NCBI RefSeq assembly: GCF_041435015.1
Contig: NZ_CP107989.1
Span: 8,184,001 to 8,248,000 of the forward strand
DNA length: 64,000 nt
Origin: Streptomyces canus
GTDB taxonomy: Bacteria; Actinomycetota; Actinomycetes; Streptomycetales; Streptomycetaceae
Direction of reading: 5' to 3'
Part shown: piece after piece, positions 25,096 to 33,474 of the stretch
How positions within the stretch are numbered: the first letter of the stretch is position 1
Layout: every line of letters begins with the position of its first letter
Position numbers and translations under genes: made by a program
The notes under the pieces: model-generated
What the model saw: the letters and a program-made list of their open reading frames with translations, nothing else
Databases searched by the model: none
What the model was told of the DNA's origin: nothing

Positions 25096-27198
25096 ATGAG
25101 CACCGAAGCACGCCGCGCCTCGATTCCTCCACGCCCGACGACCCCGCCGAGACCGGCCCAGCCGCCGGCGGCGGGCGAGGACGGGCCAGGTTCGGAGCCG
25201 TCCGAGGAGCCGGGGCGCCGGGAAGCCGTCGAGCCGGGCCGGCGGGAGATCGTCGAGCCGGGCGGGCGAATGAGCGAGGACACCGACTGGCAGGCGTTCG
25301 GCGAGCGGAGCCGACGAAGCCCGGGAGCGCAGGGCCGGGCGACCTTCGGCGGGTTCGACTGGCAGGAGTCCGAGGAGAGCGGCGCACGGGTGCCCGCTGG
25401 TCCGGACACGTCGGGTCGCCGGACACCCGGTGACGCTGGCCGACAGGACGCCGCCGCCACGTTGCCCCGCGCCTTCGGCGACACGAACAAGCGACGGGAG
25501 ACCGACGCGCCGGGCGGGGAGCGGTCCCAGGCCACGGGTGCCACCGGTCGGCCGCCGATACGAACGACCGACGACGCGGGCTCCGGCTCCACACCGCCCC
25601 ACGGTGAGGCATGGTCCGCGTCGGACGGCCGCGGGGCCGAGGGCGCACCACTCCGCACCGGCAACGCACCCGCGAACCCTCCTACGGGCACGGGGCGGCC
25701 CCAGGCCCCTTCCGGCACCGGCGCCCGGTCCGGCCCCCGGAACTCGAGCACCCCGTTCCCCGGCAGCACCCCGCCTCCGCCCCCGGCCTCGGCCCGCTTC
25801 CCGGACACTCCTCCGGCGCCGGAGGCGAACACCCCCGGGGTTCCGGCGCAGGGTTCGCCGTCGGCGTCCGGTGTCGTGCCGCCCCGGCCCGGCACTCGGC
25901 CCTCCGTGCCCCCGCGTCGTGCCGACGCCCCCGCCGAGAGCCCGGCCGAGACGACCTTCCGGATGCGGCCGGTGCCGACGGGGCCGGCCGATGGTGACGG
26001 GCGTACCGGCTCGGCGTCCGCGCCCTCCGCGTCGCGGGGGGCTTCCGGCGGCACCGCCATACCGCCCGTGCCCGACGCCCGCCCCGGCTCCGGTCGTCCC
26101 GGAGCCGATCCACACCGTCCGGGCGCACCCGCCCGCCCCGGATTCCCGCCGCGTCCCACGCGTGAGGCGCCGGGCGCCGGTGCCCGGCGCACGTCCTCGG
26201 CGCCCGCGAGCCCGCCGACCGTGCCGCCGGCGCCCACCAGCCGGCCTTCCACACCTCCAGTACCTCGCGGCCGGCCCTCCACGCCCCCGACCCCCGCGGA
26301 ATCGTCGGCCACCTCCCTCGCACCCGACCCCGCCCTCTCCTGGAGCGCCCCCATGCCCCCGCATGCCGGAATGCCCGGCAACGGGCGGCCCGTTGTGTCG
26401 TTCGGGGAGCCCGAGGTCGGCTACAAGGAGCGGTCCTGGGGGGTGCGGATCCCTCCCCGGATCGCCGCCGTGGCCGCGTGTGCCGTACTGGGCCTCGGGC
26501 TCATCGGCGGTGCCGTGACCGGGAGTTGGCTGATCGGGGACTCCAATGACGAAGGCGGCGGCGACCGGTTCGCCCAGGCCGGTGAGCTGTGGCACAGCGT
26601 GCCCGTCGACCAGCTGTTCCCGCCGACCGTGGACGGCCAGGGCGCCGGGCCCGGCGGAGCCGACCGCACATGGACGCGGATCGCCGTCGCCCCCGACAGC
26701 AACTGCACGAACGCCTTCGACCCCCTGCTGCGCAAGGCCCTCGCCCCCGTCGGCTGCGAACGTCTCCTGCGCGCCACCTACACGGACGCCACCCAGAGCT
26801 ACGTCACCACCGTCGGCCTCCTCTTCACCGACGCCGACGCCACCGCCATGCGCGACCTCGACACGCGTTTCACCCGCGAGGGACTGGCCGACCGCACCGA
26901 TCTGATGCCCCTCCCGTACGCCGCGAAGAACACCCTCGCCGCGGACTTCGGCGCGGCGCAGCGGGCCTCCTGGACGATCTCCGTCCTCACCGACGCCCCC
27001 GTGGTCGCGTTCGCCGTCTCCGGCTGGGCGGACGGCCGTACGGTCGACACCCCGGAGCCCGCCGAGAAGGCCATGGAGTCCGGCGACACCACCCCCGCCG
27101 CCCAGGCCGGTCTCGGCAACGAGGCCCAAGGGCTGGCCGACCGTGTCGAACGCGCCCTGCGCAAGACCGTCACCTCGCCCCCGGAGCAGTCCTCATGA
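25096..27198 (+). CDS. Proline-rich single-span membrane protein
   Basis: A 700-residue protein in three parts. A long Pro/Ser/Gly/Arg-rich disordered region (about 1-450) is followed by one transmembrane helix (about 455-480, IAAVAACAVLGLGLIGG) and an extracytoplasmic domain of about 220 residues with two Cys (SNCTNAF, VGCERL) that could form a disulfide. No enzymatic motif is seen. ATG at 25096 has GGGGGG upstream. Its stop overlaps the start of the subtilisin-type protease gene (ATGA), so the two proteins are made together and probably interact at the membrane. Confidence 0.75.
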   Translation: MSTEARRASIPPRPTTPPRPAQPPAAGEDGPGSEPSEEPGRREAVEPGRREIVEPGGRMSEDTDWQAFGERSRRSPGAQGRATFGGFDWQESEESGARVPAGPDTSGRRTPGDAGRQDAAATLPRAFGDTNKRRETDAPGGERSQATGATGRPPIRTTDDAGSGSTPPHGEAWSASDGRGAEGAPLRTGNAPANPPTGTGRPQAPSGTGARSGPRNSSTPFPGSTPPPPPASARFPDTPPAPEANTPGVPAQGSPSASGVVPPRPGTRPSVPPRRADAPAESPAETTFRMRPVPTGPADGDGRTGSASAPSASRGASGGTAIPPVPDARPGSGRPGADPHRPGAPARPGFPPRPTREAPGAGARRTSSAPASPPTVPPAPTSRPSTPPVPRGRPSTPPTPAESSATSLAPDPALSWSAPMPPHAGMPGNGRPVVSFGEPEVGYKERSWGVRIPPRIAAVAACAVLGLGLIGGAVTGSWLIGDSNDEGGGDRFAQAGELWHSVPVDQLFPPTVDGQGAGPGGADRTWTRIAVAPDSNCTNAFDPLLRKALAPVGCERLLRATYTDATQSYVTTVGLLFTDADATAMRDLDTRFTREGLADRTDLMPLPYAAKNTLAADFGAAQRASWTISVLTDAPVVAFAVSGWADGRTVDTPEPAEKAMESGDTTPAAQAGLGNEAQGLADRVERALRKTVTSPPEQSS

Positions 27199-28379
27199 GC
27201 GTCACGACCCGCCGGGCAGGTCTCCTGAGCGTCCTCCTCGCCGCCTCCGTCGCCCTCGTCCCGCCCACCGCCGCGCACGCCGACGGTATCCGCGCCAAAC
27301 AGTGGGCCCTGGAGGCCATGCACACCCAGGAGGCCTGGCAGACCACCAAGGGCGCGGGCGTCACCGTCGCGGTCCTGGACACCGGCGTCGAGAACGACCA
27401 CCCCGACCTCGTCGGCAACGTCCTCACCGGTAAGGACATGATCGGATTCGGAGCCGTGCGAGGGCAGCGGCCCTGGGCGCGGCACGGCACCGCCATGGCC
27501 GGCATCATCGCCGGTCACGGACACGGCGTGGGCAACGGCGACGGTGTCATGGGCATCGCCCCGGAGGCCAGGATCCTCCCCGTCCGTGTGATCCTGGAGG
27601 ACGGCGACCCGGCCCGCTCCAGGGCCCGCAACACCCGCGGCAACGCCCTGGCCGAGGGCATCCGCTGGGCCGCCGACCACGGCGCCGACGTCATCAACCT
27701 CTCCCTCGGCGACGACTCCGCGTCCGCGCACCCCGAGGCCGGCGAGGACGACGCCGTCCAGTACGCGCTCAAGAAGGGCGCCGTCGTCGTCGCCTCGGCG
27801 GGCAACGGCGGCGAGAAGGGCGACCACATCTCCTACCCGGCCGCCTACCCGGGCGTCATCGCCGCCACCGCCGTCGACAAGTTCGGCACCCGCGCCTCCT
27901 TCTCCACCCGCCGCTGGTACGCCACGGTCGCGGCCCCCGGCGACGACGTCGTCATCGCCGACCCCGACCACAAGTACTACGAGGGCTGGGGAACCAGCGC
28001 CGCCTCCGCGTTCGTCTCGGGCGCGGTCGCCCTCGTCAAGGCCGCCCACCCGAGCCTGACGCCCGCACAGATCAAGAAGCTCCTGGAGGACACGGCCCGC
28101 AACGCCCCCTCGGGCGGCCGCGACGACTCCCGCGGCTTCGGCTTCGTCGACCCCGCTGCAGCCCTGAAGGCCGCGGCCCGCCTGAAGCCGCAGGGCCTGC
28201 AGCCGGCGTCCTACGGCGAGAAGTACTTCGGCTCCGGCCCCGATGCCGCCACGTCGGAGAGCGACACGGCCAGTTGGGCGGCCCCGCTCGCGGGCGGTCT
28301 GGGTGTGGCCCTGCTGGTCACCGGAGTGGTCCTGTGGCGCGGCCGCCGGGGCCCCCGCCGGTCCCACGAGGGCTTCTGA
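27195..28379 (+). CDS. Mycosin-like membrane-anchored subtilisin protease
   Basis: A 394-residue S8 family serine protease with a signal peptide (1 to about 31). The catalytic triad is Asp62 (VLDTGVENDHPD), His97 (RHGTAMAGI) and Ser268 (GWGTSAASA), with the oxyanion Asn in ASAGNGG. A C-terminal transmembrane helix (about 360-383) ends in RGRRGPRR. This signal peptide, protease, C-terminal anchor layout is that of mycosins, which act with type VII secretion. No EccC or WXG100 gene is in the window. It is translationally coupled to the upstream membrane protein. Confidence 0.88.
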   Translation: MSVTTRRAGLLSVLLAASVALVPPTAAHADGIRAKQWALEAMHTQEAWQTTKGAGVTVAVLDTGVENDHPDLVGNVLTGKDMIGFGAVRGQRPWARHGTAMAGIIAGHGHGVGNGDGVMGIAPEARILPVRVILEDGDPARSRARNTRGNALAEGIRWAADHGADVINLSLGDDSASAHPEAGEDDAVQYALKKGAVVVASAGNGGEKGDHISYPAAYPGVIAATAVDKFGTRASFSTRRWYATVAAPGDDVVIADPDHKYYEGWGTSAASAFVSGAVALVKAAHPSLTPAQIKKLLEDTARNAPSGGRDDSRGFGFVDPAAALKAAARLKPQGLQPASYGEKYFGSGPDAATSESDTASWAAPLAGGLGVALLVTGVVLWRGRRGPRRSHEGF

Positions 28380-28397
28380 GGCGGGGCGAAGCCTCAG
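28376..28397. terminator. Bidirectional hairpin holding both stop codons
   Basis: CTGAGGC (28376-28382) pairs with GCCTCAG (28391-28397). The stop codons of the protease (28377-28379) and of the convergent serine hydrolase (28394-28396) lie within the two arms. Confidence 0.7.
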
Positions 28398-29392
28398 CGG
28401 GCCGCCGCACTCGTGGCGTTCGCCGACGCGGATGCCGAGACATCCTCTCCCGTGAACACCGACACCGCCGCCTTCGCGGCCGCCTCCACCAGCGAAATCC
28501 CCTTCGCCTGTGTGGAGTTCCCCTTCGAGAGCACGGCCACCAGATACGCGTGGCCGTCCACCGTCACCCGCCCGATGCTGTTGACGTCCCACAGCCCGGT
28601 CGTGCTGCGCGGCAGCCAGCCGTTCTTCAGCGCCCACCCGGATCCGTCGGCCGCGGCCGACACCCCCCACTGCTGGTCGGCCTCTATCCGGCCCATGAGC
28701 CCCTGAAGGTACGACCGCGAGGCCTCGCTCAGCTCCGAGCCGTCCCCGAACACCTGCTGGAGCAGGGTGAGCTGGTCGGCCGCCGTGGTCTGGGTCAGCC
28801 CCCACAGCGCCCCGTCGCCGCCCTCCGTGCCGGTCAGCCCGAACTTCTCGTTGGCGGCGTCGAGCCCGGAGGCCCTCCCGATGATGTCCCACAGCGCAGA
28901 CGCCGAGGTGTTGTCGCTGTTCTCGATCATCATGGTGGCGTACGCCTTCTCCCGCGCGCTGAGCTCTGTGCCCGCCTCCTGGTGCCGGAGCAGCAGCGCC
29001 GCCAGGATGTCGACCTTCACGATGCTCGCCGTGTCGAAGGCACCGTCGCCGTACACCGCGCTGTCGCCCGAATCCAGGTCGAGCACGGCCGCCGAGACGT
29101 GCTCGTCGCCCGTCACGCTCACCGCCTTCATGGCGTCCGACAGCCGCTCGTCGAGATCCACCACCGGCTCCGCCACAGCCGCCGCCTCCTCAGTCGTGGC
29201 CGCCGGGGAGGACGAGAACGACGGCGTCGGCGCCGACGATACGGTGCCGCCCCCGGAGTGCGCCTGCGCCTTCACGTACACGGTGCCCCCGGCCGTGAGG
29301 CCGGTGACGGCGACGCAGGCGAGCGCGGTGTACAGCAAAGGCCGCAGGGGGGACCTGCGGACGCGGCGTCTGGCGGCTCTGGAGGACTCCAT
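28394..29392 (-). CDS. Beta-lactamase-fold serine hydrolase, membrane-anchored
   Basis: A 332-residue protein with an N-terminal signal anchor (about 18-42), a Ser/Thr/Ala linker and a class A beta-lactamase-like domain. The SxxK motif is TASIVKVDI, followed by SDN in IENSDNTSASAL and KNG (in place of KTG) in LKNGWLPR. No class A Glu166 region is obvious, and the KTG change argues against true beta-lactamase activity; peptidoglycan or ester hydrolysis is possible. The gene converges on the protease and is divergent from sseB. Function is uncertain beyond the fold. Confidence 0.82.
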   Translation of the reverse strand: MESSRAARRRVRRSPLRPLLYTALACVAVTGLTAGGTVYVKAQAHSGGGTVSSAPTPSFSSSPAATTEEAAAVAEPVVDLDERLSDAMKAVSVTGDEHVSAAVLDLDSGDSAVYGDGAFDTASIVKVDILAALLLRHQEAGTELSAREKAYATMMIENSDNTSASALWDIIGRASGLDAANEKFGLTGTEGGDGALWGLTQTTAADQLTLLQQVFGDGSELSEASRSYLQGLMGRIEADQQWGVSAAADGSGWALKNGWLPRSTTGLWDVNSIGRVTVDGHAYLVAVLSKGNSTQAKGISLVEAAAKAAVSVFTGEDVSASASANATSAAAR

Positions 29393-29464
29393 GCCGCCGA
29401 TCGTCGGGGCGCCGACTGTGCGGGCCGTTAGACGGACGTTAGAGCTGTGTCAGCGAACTCTGAG

Positions 29465-29532
29465 AAACCCGTGAAAGCGGTCACGGGCGGGTTTCCGGGC
29501 CCGCACAACCGCAGCAGCAAGCCCCCTATAGG
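29465..29532 (+). promoter_or_regulatory. sseB-like gene promoter with upstream hairpin
   Basis: AAACCCGTGA (29465-29474) can pair with TCACGGG...GTTT (29481-29494) with a small bulge. A TATAGG -10-like element at 29527-29532 is only 10 nt before the GTG start at 29543, suggesting a leaderless or nearly leaderless transcript. Confidence 0.35.
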
Positions 29533-29542
29533 GTCGGTGACC

Positions 29543-30274
29543 GTGGCGAACAAGAACATTCCCGACCCCGGCTTCTCCGACGACGACGGCTCCGCCGATC
29601 CCCGGCTGAGCGCGGCGCTCGCGGCCTGGGCCGAGGACCGCGCCGCCGTGGGCCCGGTCCTGGACGCCCTCAAGGGCGCCCGGCTGCTCGTCCCCGTGGT
29701 GGCCGTGCTCGGCGAGGTCGAGGAGGACGAGAACGGGCTGCGCCGCGAGAAGAGCAGCGACATGGCCGTCCCCACTCTCAAGGCCGGATCCCGGACCGCC
29801 CTGCCGGCCTTCACCTCCACCGCGTCGCTGGCCCGCTGGGACCCCGAGGCCCGCCCCGTCGCCGTACCCTTGCACCAGGCGCTGCAGGCCGCCGCGCACG
29901 AGAAGGCCGACACGGTCGTACTGGATCTGGCGGGGCCGGTGCCCTTCGAGCTGACCGGCTCCGCGTTGCTCGCCCTCGCCGAGGGACGGACCACCGCGGA
30001 CCCGCTCGCCGACCCGGCGGTGGTGGACGCGGTGCGCGCCGTGGTCGCCGACGTGCGCGCGGTGCTGCGTGCCTATCTCGGCCCGGGCGGGGCCGACGGC
30101 ACCCTCGCCCTGGTCTTCGAGCCGGCCGTGCCGCACGAAGCCGGCGTCCACGCGGTCGCGCGGCGCCTGGCCGCCGACGAGACACTGAGGGCCCGCCTGG
30201 TACGCGGCCTCGACCTGGCAGTCCTGCCGGCCGGGGCCACGCCGCCGGGCGAGCCCTTGTACGTACGAGGGTGA
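29543..30274 (+). CDS. SseB-family protein
   Basis: A 243-residue protein with an N-terminal SseB domain (about 15-130: LSAALAAWAEDRAAVGPVL, LLVPVVAVL, the AVPTLK...RTALPAFTS core) and a C-terminal half made of a second helical unit. The SseB domain is named after a Salmonella secretion factor but in actinobacteria its role is unknown. GTG at 29543 gives VANKNIPDPGF; another GTG lies 6 nt upstream. It sits next to DUF1844 and infC, an arrangement I recall in other Streptomyces. Confidence 0.8.
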   Translation: MANKNIPDPGFSDDDGSADPRLSAALAAWAEDRAAVGPVLDALKGARLLVPVVAVLGEVEEDENGLRREKSSDMAVPTLKAGSRTALPAFTSTASLARWDPEARPVAVPLHQALQAAAHEKADTVVLDLAGPVPFELTGSALLALAEGRTTADPLADPAVVDAVRAVVADVRAVLRAYLGPGGADGTLALVFEPAVPHEAGVHAVARRLAADETLRARLVRGLDLAVLPAGATPPGEPLYVRG

Positions 30275-30289
30275 ACCAGTGCCCCGGCG

Positions 30290-30664
30290 CTAGCCGTAGA
30301 CCGGGCCCGTGTACTTCTCGCCCGGGCCCTGACCCGGCTCGTCGGGGACGAGGGACGCCTCGCGGAAGGCCAGCTGGAGGGACTTCAGACCGTCGCGGAG
30401 CGGGGCCGCGTGGAAGGAGCTGATCTCGGTCGCGCTCGCGTCCAGGAGGCCGGCCAGGGCCGCCACCAGCTTGCGGGCCTCGTCCAGGTCCTTGTACGTG
30501 TCGCCCTCCTCGGTCAGACCGAGCTTCACCGCGGCGGCGCTCATCAGGTTGACGGCGACCGTCACGATCACCTCGACGGCGGGGACCTCGGCGATGTCGC
30601 GGGTCATCTCGTCGAAGTCGGGGGAGCCGGGGGAGCCGGCAGACGCGGGAGGGGTGTCACTCAT
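30290..30664 (-). CDS. DUF1844 protein
   Basis: A 124-residue small acidic protein. The conserved core is VPAVEVIVTVAVNLMSAAAVKLGL followed by LDEARKLVAALAGLLD, the defining DUF1844 region. The function is unknown, but the gene is regularly found beside infC in actinobacteria, as here where it is divergent from the infC leader. ATG at 30664 follows GTGGGGG. No membrane segment is convincing. Confidence 0.85.
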   Translation of the reverse strand: MSDTPPASAGSPGSPDFDEMTRDIAEVPAVEVIVTVAVNLMSAAAVKLGLTEEGDTYKDLDEARKLVAALAGLLDASATEISSFHAAPLRDGLKSLQLAFREASLVPDEPGQGPGEKYTGPVYG

Positions 30665-30718
30665 GTCCCCCACGATAGGGCCCGGCGCACGTCGGTTCGC
30701 ACCACCCCCGGGTTGCTG

Positions 30719-31022
30719 CTAACCTTGTGTAACGACCGGCTGGACATTCGCGTGTCCGGCCCACAAGTGGAGGCTCCGATCTCCCACCCGGCCATCCCTT
30801 GGGACGGCGGGTCACCCCGGTCAGGCGGCCACCATCGTTCCGTACGGACGATGGAGTCGCCCGAAAGTGCGCCCCGCGTCATCGCGGCGGTGCTCCGGCA
30901 GTGTTGGAGCCCCGTCTGTGATCCGCCGGGGCATTTTTTGTTCCTCGGTGCGGTTAGGTCTGACGAAAAGACATACGCGGCTGTCCGCCAGACCGCCGTG
31001 TGGTGCTAACCGAGGAGGATCC
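30719..31022 (+). promoter_or_regulatory. Structured infC operon leader with internal small ORF
   Basis: About 300 nt lie between a -10-like TAACCT (30719-30724) and the infC start. Visible elements are: hairpin GCTGGACA/TGTCCGGC (30739-30760); hairpin CCATCGT/ACGATGG (30832-30854); a terminator (30909-30939); and a 52-codon frame from ATG 30851 to TAA 31009. The second hairpin would mask that ATG, which has no ribosome site. The arrangement suggests attenuation of the infC-rpmI-rplT transcript, comparable in idea to L20/IF3 control elsewhere. Confidence 0.5.
30909..30939 (+). terminator. Intrinsic terminator in the infC leader
   Basis: GCCCCG (30909-30914) pairs with CGGGGC (30927-30932), then ATTTTTT follows; a T6 tract is rare in this GC-rich DNA. 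An alternative helix can form between TGCTCCGG (30891-30898) and CCGGGGCA (30926-30933), using the same right arm. Confidence 0.7.
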
Positions 31023-31694
31023 ATCAGCGCCGAGCCCCGCATCAACGACCGGATTCGCGTTCCAGAGGTGCGACTTGTCGGTCCCAGTGGCGAGCAGGTG
31101 GGCATCGTCCCCCTGGCCAAGGCACTGGAGCTTGCGCAGGAGTACGACCTGGACCTGGTCGAGGTGGCGGCAACCGCCCGTCCGCCTGTGTGCAAGCTCA
31201 TGGACTACGGGAAGTTCAAGTACGAGTCGGCCATGAAGGCCCGTGAGGCGCGCAAGAACCAGGCGCACACGGTCATCAAGGAGATGAAGCTCCGGCCGAA
31301 GATCGACCCGCACGACTATGACACCAAGAAGGGTCACGTCGTCCGGTTCCTCAAGCAGGGCGACAAGGTCAAGATCACGATCATGTTCCGTGGTCGCGAG
31401 CAGTCCCGGCCCGAGCTGGGCTACCGACTGCTGCAGCGTCTCGCGGAGGACGTCCAGGACCTCGGCTTCATCGAGTCGAATCCGAAGCAGGACGGCCGAA
31501 ACATGATCATGGTTCTCGGTCCGCACAAGAAGAAGACCGAGGCGATGGCCGAGGCCCGCCAGGCGCAGGAAGCCCGCAAGGCAGACGCGAAGGCCAACCC
31601 CGGCAAGTCGCAGAACGCCGCGGAGGGCGACCACGTCGAGGACGAGGCCGAGGTCGAGGTCGAGGCCCCGGCAGAGGCTTCCGCCGAGGCGTGA
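31023..31694 (+). CDS. infC: Translation initiation factor IF-3
   Basis: A 223-residue IF-3, which prevents premature subunit joining and checks start codons on the 30S subunit. It has an N-terminal domain ([20 protein letters not shown]...), a linker rich in Lys and a C-terminal domain ([18 protein letters not shown]). An acidic, Ala/Glu-rich tail of about 45 residues extends beyond E. coli IF-3. No ATG, GTG or TTG fits; the ATC at 31023 has a GAGGAGG site ideally placed, and the protein begins exactly there by homology. Rare starts are used by infC in E. coli and B. subtilis (AUU) for feedback by IF-3 itself. rpmI and rplT follow. Confidence 0.93.
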   Translation: MSAEPRINDRIRVPEVRLVGPSGEQVGIVPLAKALELAQEYDLDLVEVAATARPPVCKLMDYGKFKYESAMKAREARKNQAHTVIKEMKLRPKIDPHDYDTKKGHVVRFLKQGDKVKITIMFRGREQSRPELGYRLLQRLAEDVQDLGFIESNPKQDGRNMIMVLGPHKKKTEAMAEARQAQEARKADAKANPGKSQNAAEGDHVEDEAEVEVEAPAEASAEA

Positions 31695-31804
31695 CCCCGG
31701 GGGACGCGAGTCCCCAGGACACCAACCGATACAAGAGCGACGCTCACCGTGCCCGGTTTCAGGACCGGGCACCGGAGCGCCACCGACGAGGAGAGAACGG
31801 CGCT

Positions 31805-31999
31805 ATGCCGAAGAACAAGACGCACAGCGGTTCCAGCAAGCGCTTCAAGATCACCGGCTCCGGCAAGGTGCTCCGCGAGCGCGCCGGCAAGCGCCACTAC
31901 CTCGAGCACAAGACGTCGCGCCTGACGCGTCGCCTCACCGGCAACGCCGAGATGGCCCCGGGCGACGCCAAGAAGATCAAGAAGCTTCTCGGCAAGTGA
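31805..31999 (+). CDS. rpmI: 50S ribosomal protein L35
   Basis: A 64-residue basic protein with the full L35 pattern: [20 protein letters not shown], followed by [16 protein letters not shown] and KKIKKLLGK ending. It lies 110 nt after infC and 101 nt before rplT. This is the standard infC-rpmI-rplT order, with CGAGGAGAG as ribosome site. Confidence 0.97.
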   Translation: MPKNKTHSGSSKRFKITGSGKVLRERAGKRHYLEHKTSRLTRRLTGNAEMAPGDAKKIKKLLGK

Positions 32000-32100
32000 C
32001 GTACGCGGCGCCTTCACTGAGCGCCGTACGTCTGGACCGGGACCCCATCGATACCGGGCCGTGTGAGTCCAACCACGGCCCCGCTACAAGGAGTTAACAA

Positions 32101-32484
32101 GTGGCACGCGTCAAGCGGGCAGTCAACGCCCACAAGAAGCGCCGGGCGATCCTCGAGGCGGCCTCCGGCTACCGCGGTCAGCGTTCGCGCCTGTACCGCA
32201 AGGCCAAGGAGCAGGTCACCCACTCGCTGGTCTACAACTACAACGACCGCAAGAAGCGCAAGGGCGACTTCCGTCGGCTGTGGATCCAGCGCATCAACGC
32301 CGCTGCCCGCGCCAACGGCATCACGTACAACCGCTTCATCCAGGGTCTGAACGCGGCGAACATCGAGGTCGACCGCAAGATCCTGGCCGAGCTGGCCGTC
32401 AACGACGCGACGGCGTTCGCCGCGCTCGTCGAGGTCGCGCAGAAGGCTCTGCCGGCGGACGTGAACGCGCCCAAGGCCGCGTGA
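32101..32484 (+). CDS. rplT: 50S ribosomal protein L20
   Basis: A 127-residue L20, a primary rRNA-binding protein needed early in 50S assembly. The start [18 protein letters not shown] and the [16 protein letters not shown] region are typical. GTG at 32101 has AAGGAG 7 nt upstream. A strong hairpin closes the operon. Autoregulation by L20 is known in other bacteria but no L20-binding mimic was recognised here. Confidence 0.97.
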   Translation: MARVKRAVNAHKKRRAILEAASGYRGQRSRLYRKAKEQVTHSLVYNYNDRKKRKGDFRRLWIQRINAAARANGITYNRFIQGLNAANIEVDRKILAELAVNDATAFAALVEVAQKALPADVNAPKAA

Positions 32485-32517
32485 CGCCGCGCCGGCCCTA
32501 GGCCGACGTGACTGGGT

Positions 32518-32547
32518 GGACCCGCAGGCAGTGATGCCTGCGGGTCC
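32518..32547 (+). terminator. Terminator of the infC-rpmI-rplT operon
   Basis: A perfect 13-bp stem (32518-32530 with 32535-32547) with a GTGA loop is followed by GCTGTTT. It lies 33 nt past the rplT stop. Confidence 0.88.
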
Positions 32548-32580
32548 GCTGTTTCCGGAACACATCCGAAGGTGAAGAGC

Positions 32581-33426
32581 ATGCCCCCCGTCACCCCCGA
32601 GCTGATCTCCCCCCGTTCCCCCCGGGTCTCCGCCGCGCGGCGGCTCGCCAAGCGGAACTTCCGGGGGAAGGAGCGGCTGTTCCTGGCCGAGGGACCGCAG
32701 GCGGTACGGGAGGCCGCCGGGCACGGTCTGGTGGAGCTGTTCGCCACCGTGGAAGCGGCGGAACGGTACGCCGACATCATCGGAGAGGCCCGGGCCGTCG
32801 GGGCCCGTGTGCACCTCGCCGCCGAGGACGTCATCGCCGACATCTCGACGACCGTCACCCCGCAGGGGCTCGTCGGGATCTGCCGCTTCCTCGACACCCC
32901 CTTCGAGGAGATCCTCGCCGCCCGGCCCCGACTCGTCGCGGTGCTCGCGAACGTGCGGGACCCCGGCAACGCCGGCACCGTGCTGCGGTGCGCCGACGCG
33001 GCCGGTGCCGAGGCCGTCGTCCTGACCGACGCGTCCGTCGATCTCTACAACCCCAAGGCCGTACGGGCCTCCGTGGGCTCCCTCTTCCACCTGCCCGTCG
33101 CCGTCGGTGTGCCCGTGGAGGAGGCCGTCGAGGGGCTCAGGCGGGCCGGTGTGCGGATCCTCGCCGCCGACGGGGCCGGGACCGACGACCTCGACGCCGA
33201 GCTCGACCAGGGCACGATGGGCGGGCCGACCGCGTGGGTGTTCGGCAACGAGGCCTGGGGGCTCCCGGAGGAGACCCGCTCACTCGCGGACGCCGTGGTG
33301 CGCGTCCCGATCCACGGGAAGGCCGAGAGTCTGAACCTCGCCACCGCGGCCGCCGTATGTCTCTATGCGTCAGCCCGTGCACAGCGCGCCCCCGGAGGGT
33401 GCCGCTCCGTCACCGAGAACCAGTAG
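32581..33426 (+). CDS. TrmH/SpoU-family RNA 2'-O-methyltransferase
   Basis: A 281-residue SPOUT-class methyltransferase using SAM on rRNA or tRNA. An N-terminal substrate-binding domain (about 1-105) precedes the knotted SpoU domain with its three motifs: NVRDPGNAGTVLRCADA, WVFGNEAWGLP, and IHGKAESLNLATAAAV, where the chain passes through the knot. ATG at 32581 has GAAGGTGA upstream; a GTG 9 nt earlier is possible. It lies between rplT and the sensor kinase. The exact target nucleotide is unknown. Confidence 0.92.
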   Translation: MPPVTPELISPRSPRVSAARRLAKRNFRGKERLFLAEGPQAVREAAGHGLVELFATVEAAERYADIIGEARAVGARVHLAAEDVIADISTTVTPQGLVGICRFLDTPFEEILAARPRLVAVLANVRDPGNAGTVLRCADAAGAEAVVLTDASVDLYNPKAVRASVGSLFHLPVAVGVPVEEAVEGLRRAGVRILAADGAGTDDLDAELDQGTMGGPTAWVFGNEAWGLPEETRSLADAVVRVPIHGKAESLNLATAAAVCLYASARAQRAPGGCRSVTENQ

Positions 33427-33474
33427 GGTGACCAGCTCGGGGGCCCTGCGCCGTCGGAGAGGTGGGGTACGGGG

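Noticed and set aside
24826..27129. A minus-strand extension of the PLP enzyme of more than 700 codons
   Set aside because: It lies antisense to the proline-rich protein gene and is low-complexity; the family sequence starts at 24825.
30851..31009. The 52-codon ORF in the infC leader as a stand-alone protein gene
   Set aside because: No ribosome site, start codon buried in a hairpin, and a terminator inside; treated as a possible regulatory leader ORF only.
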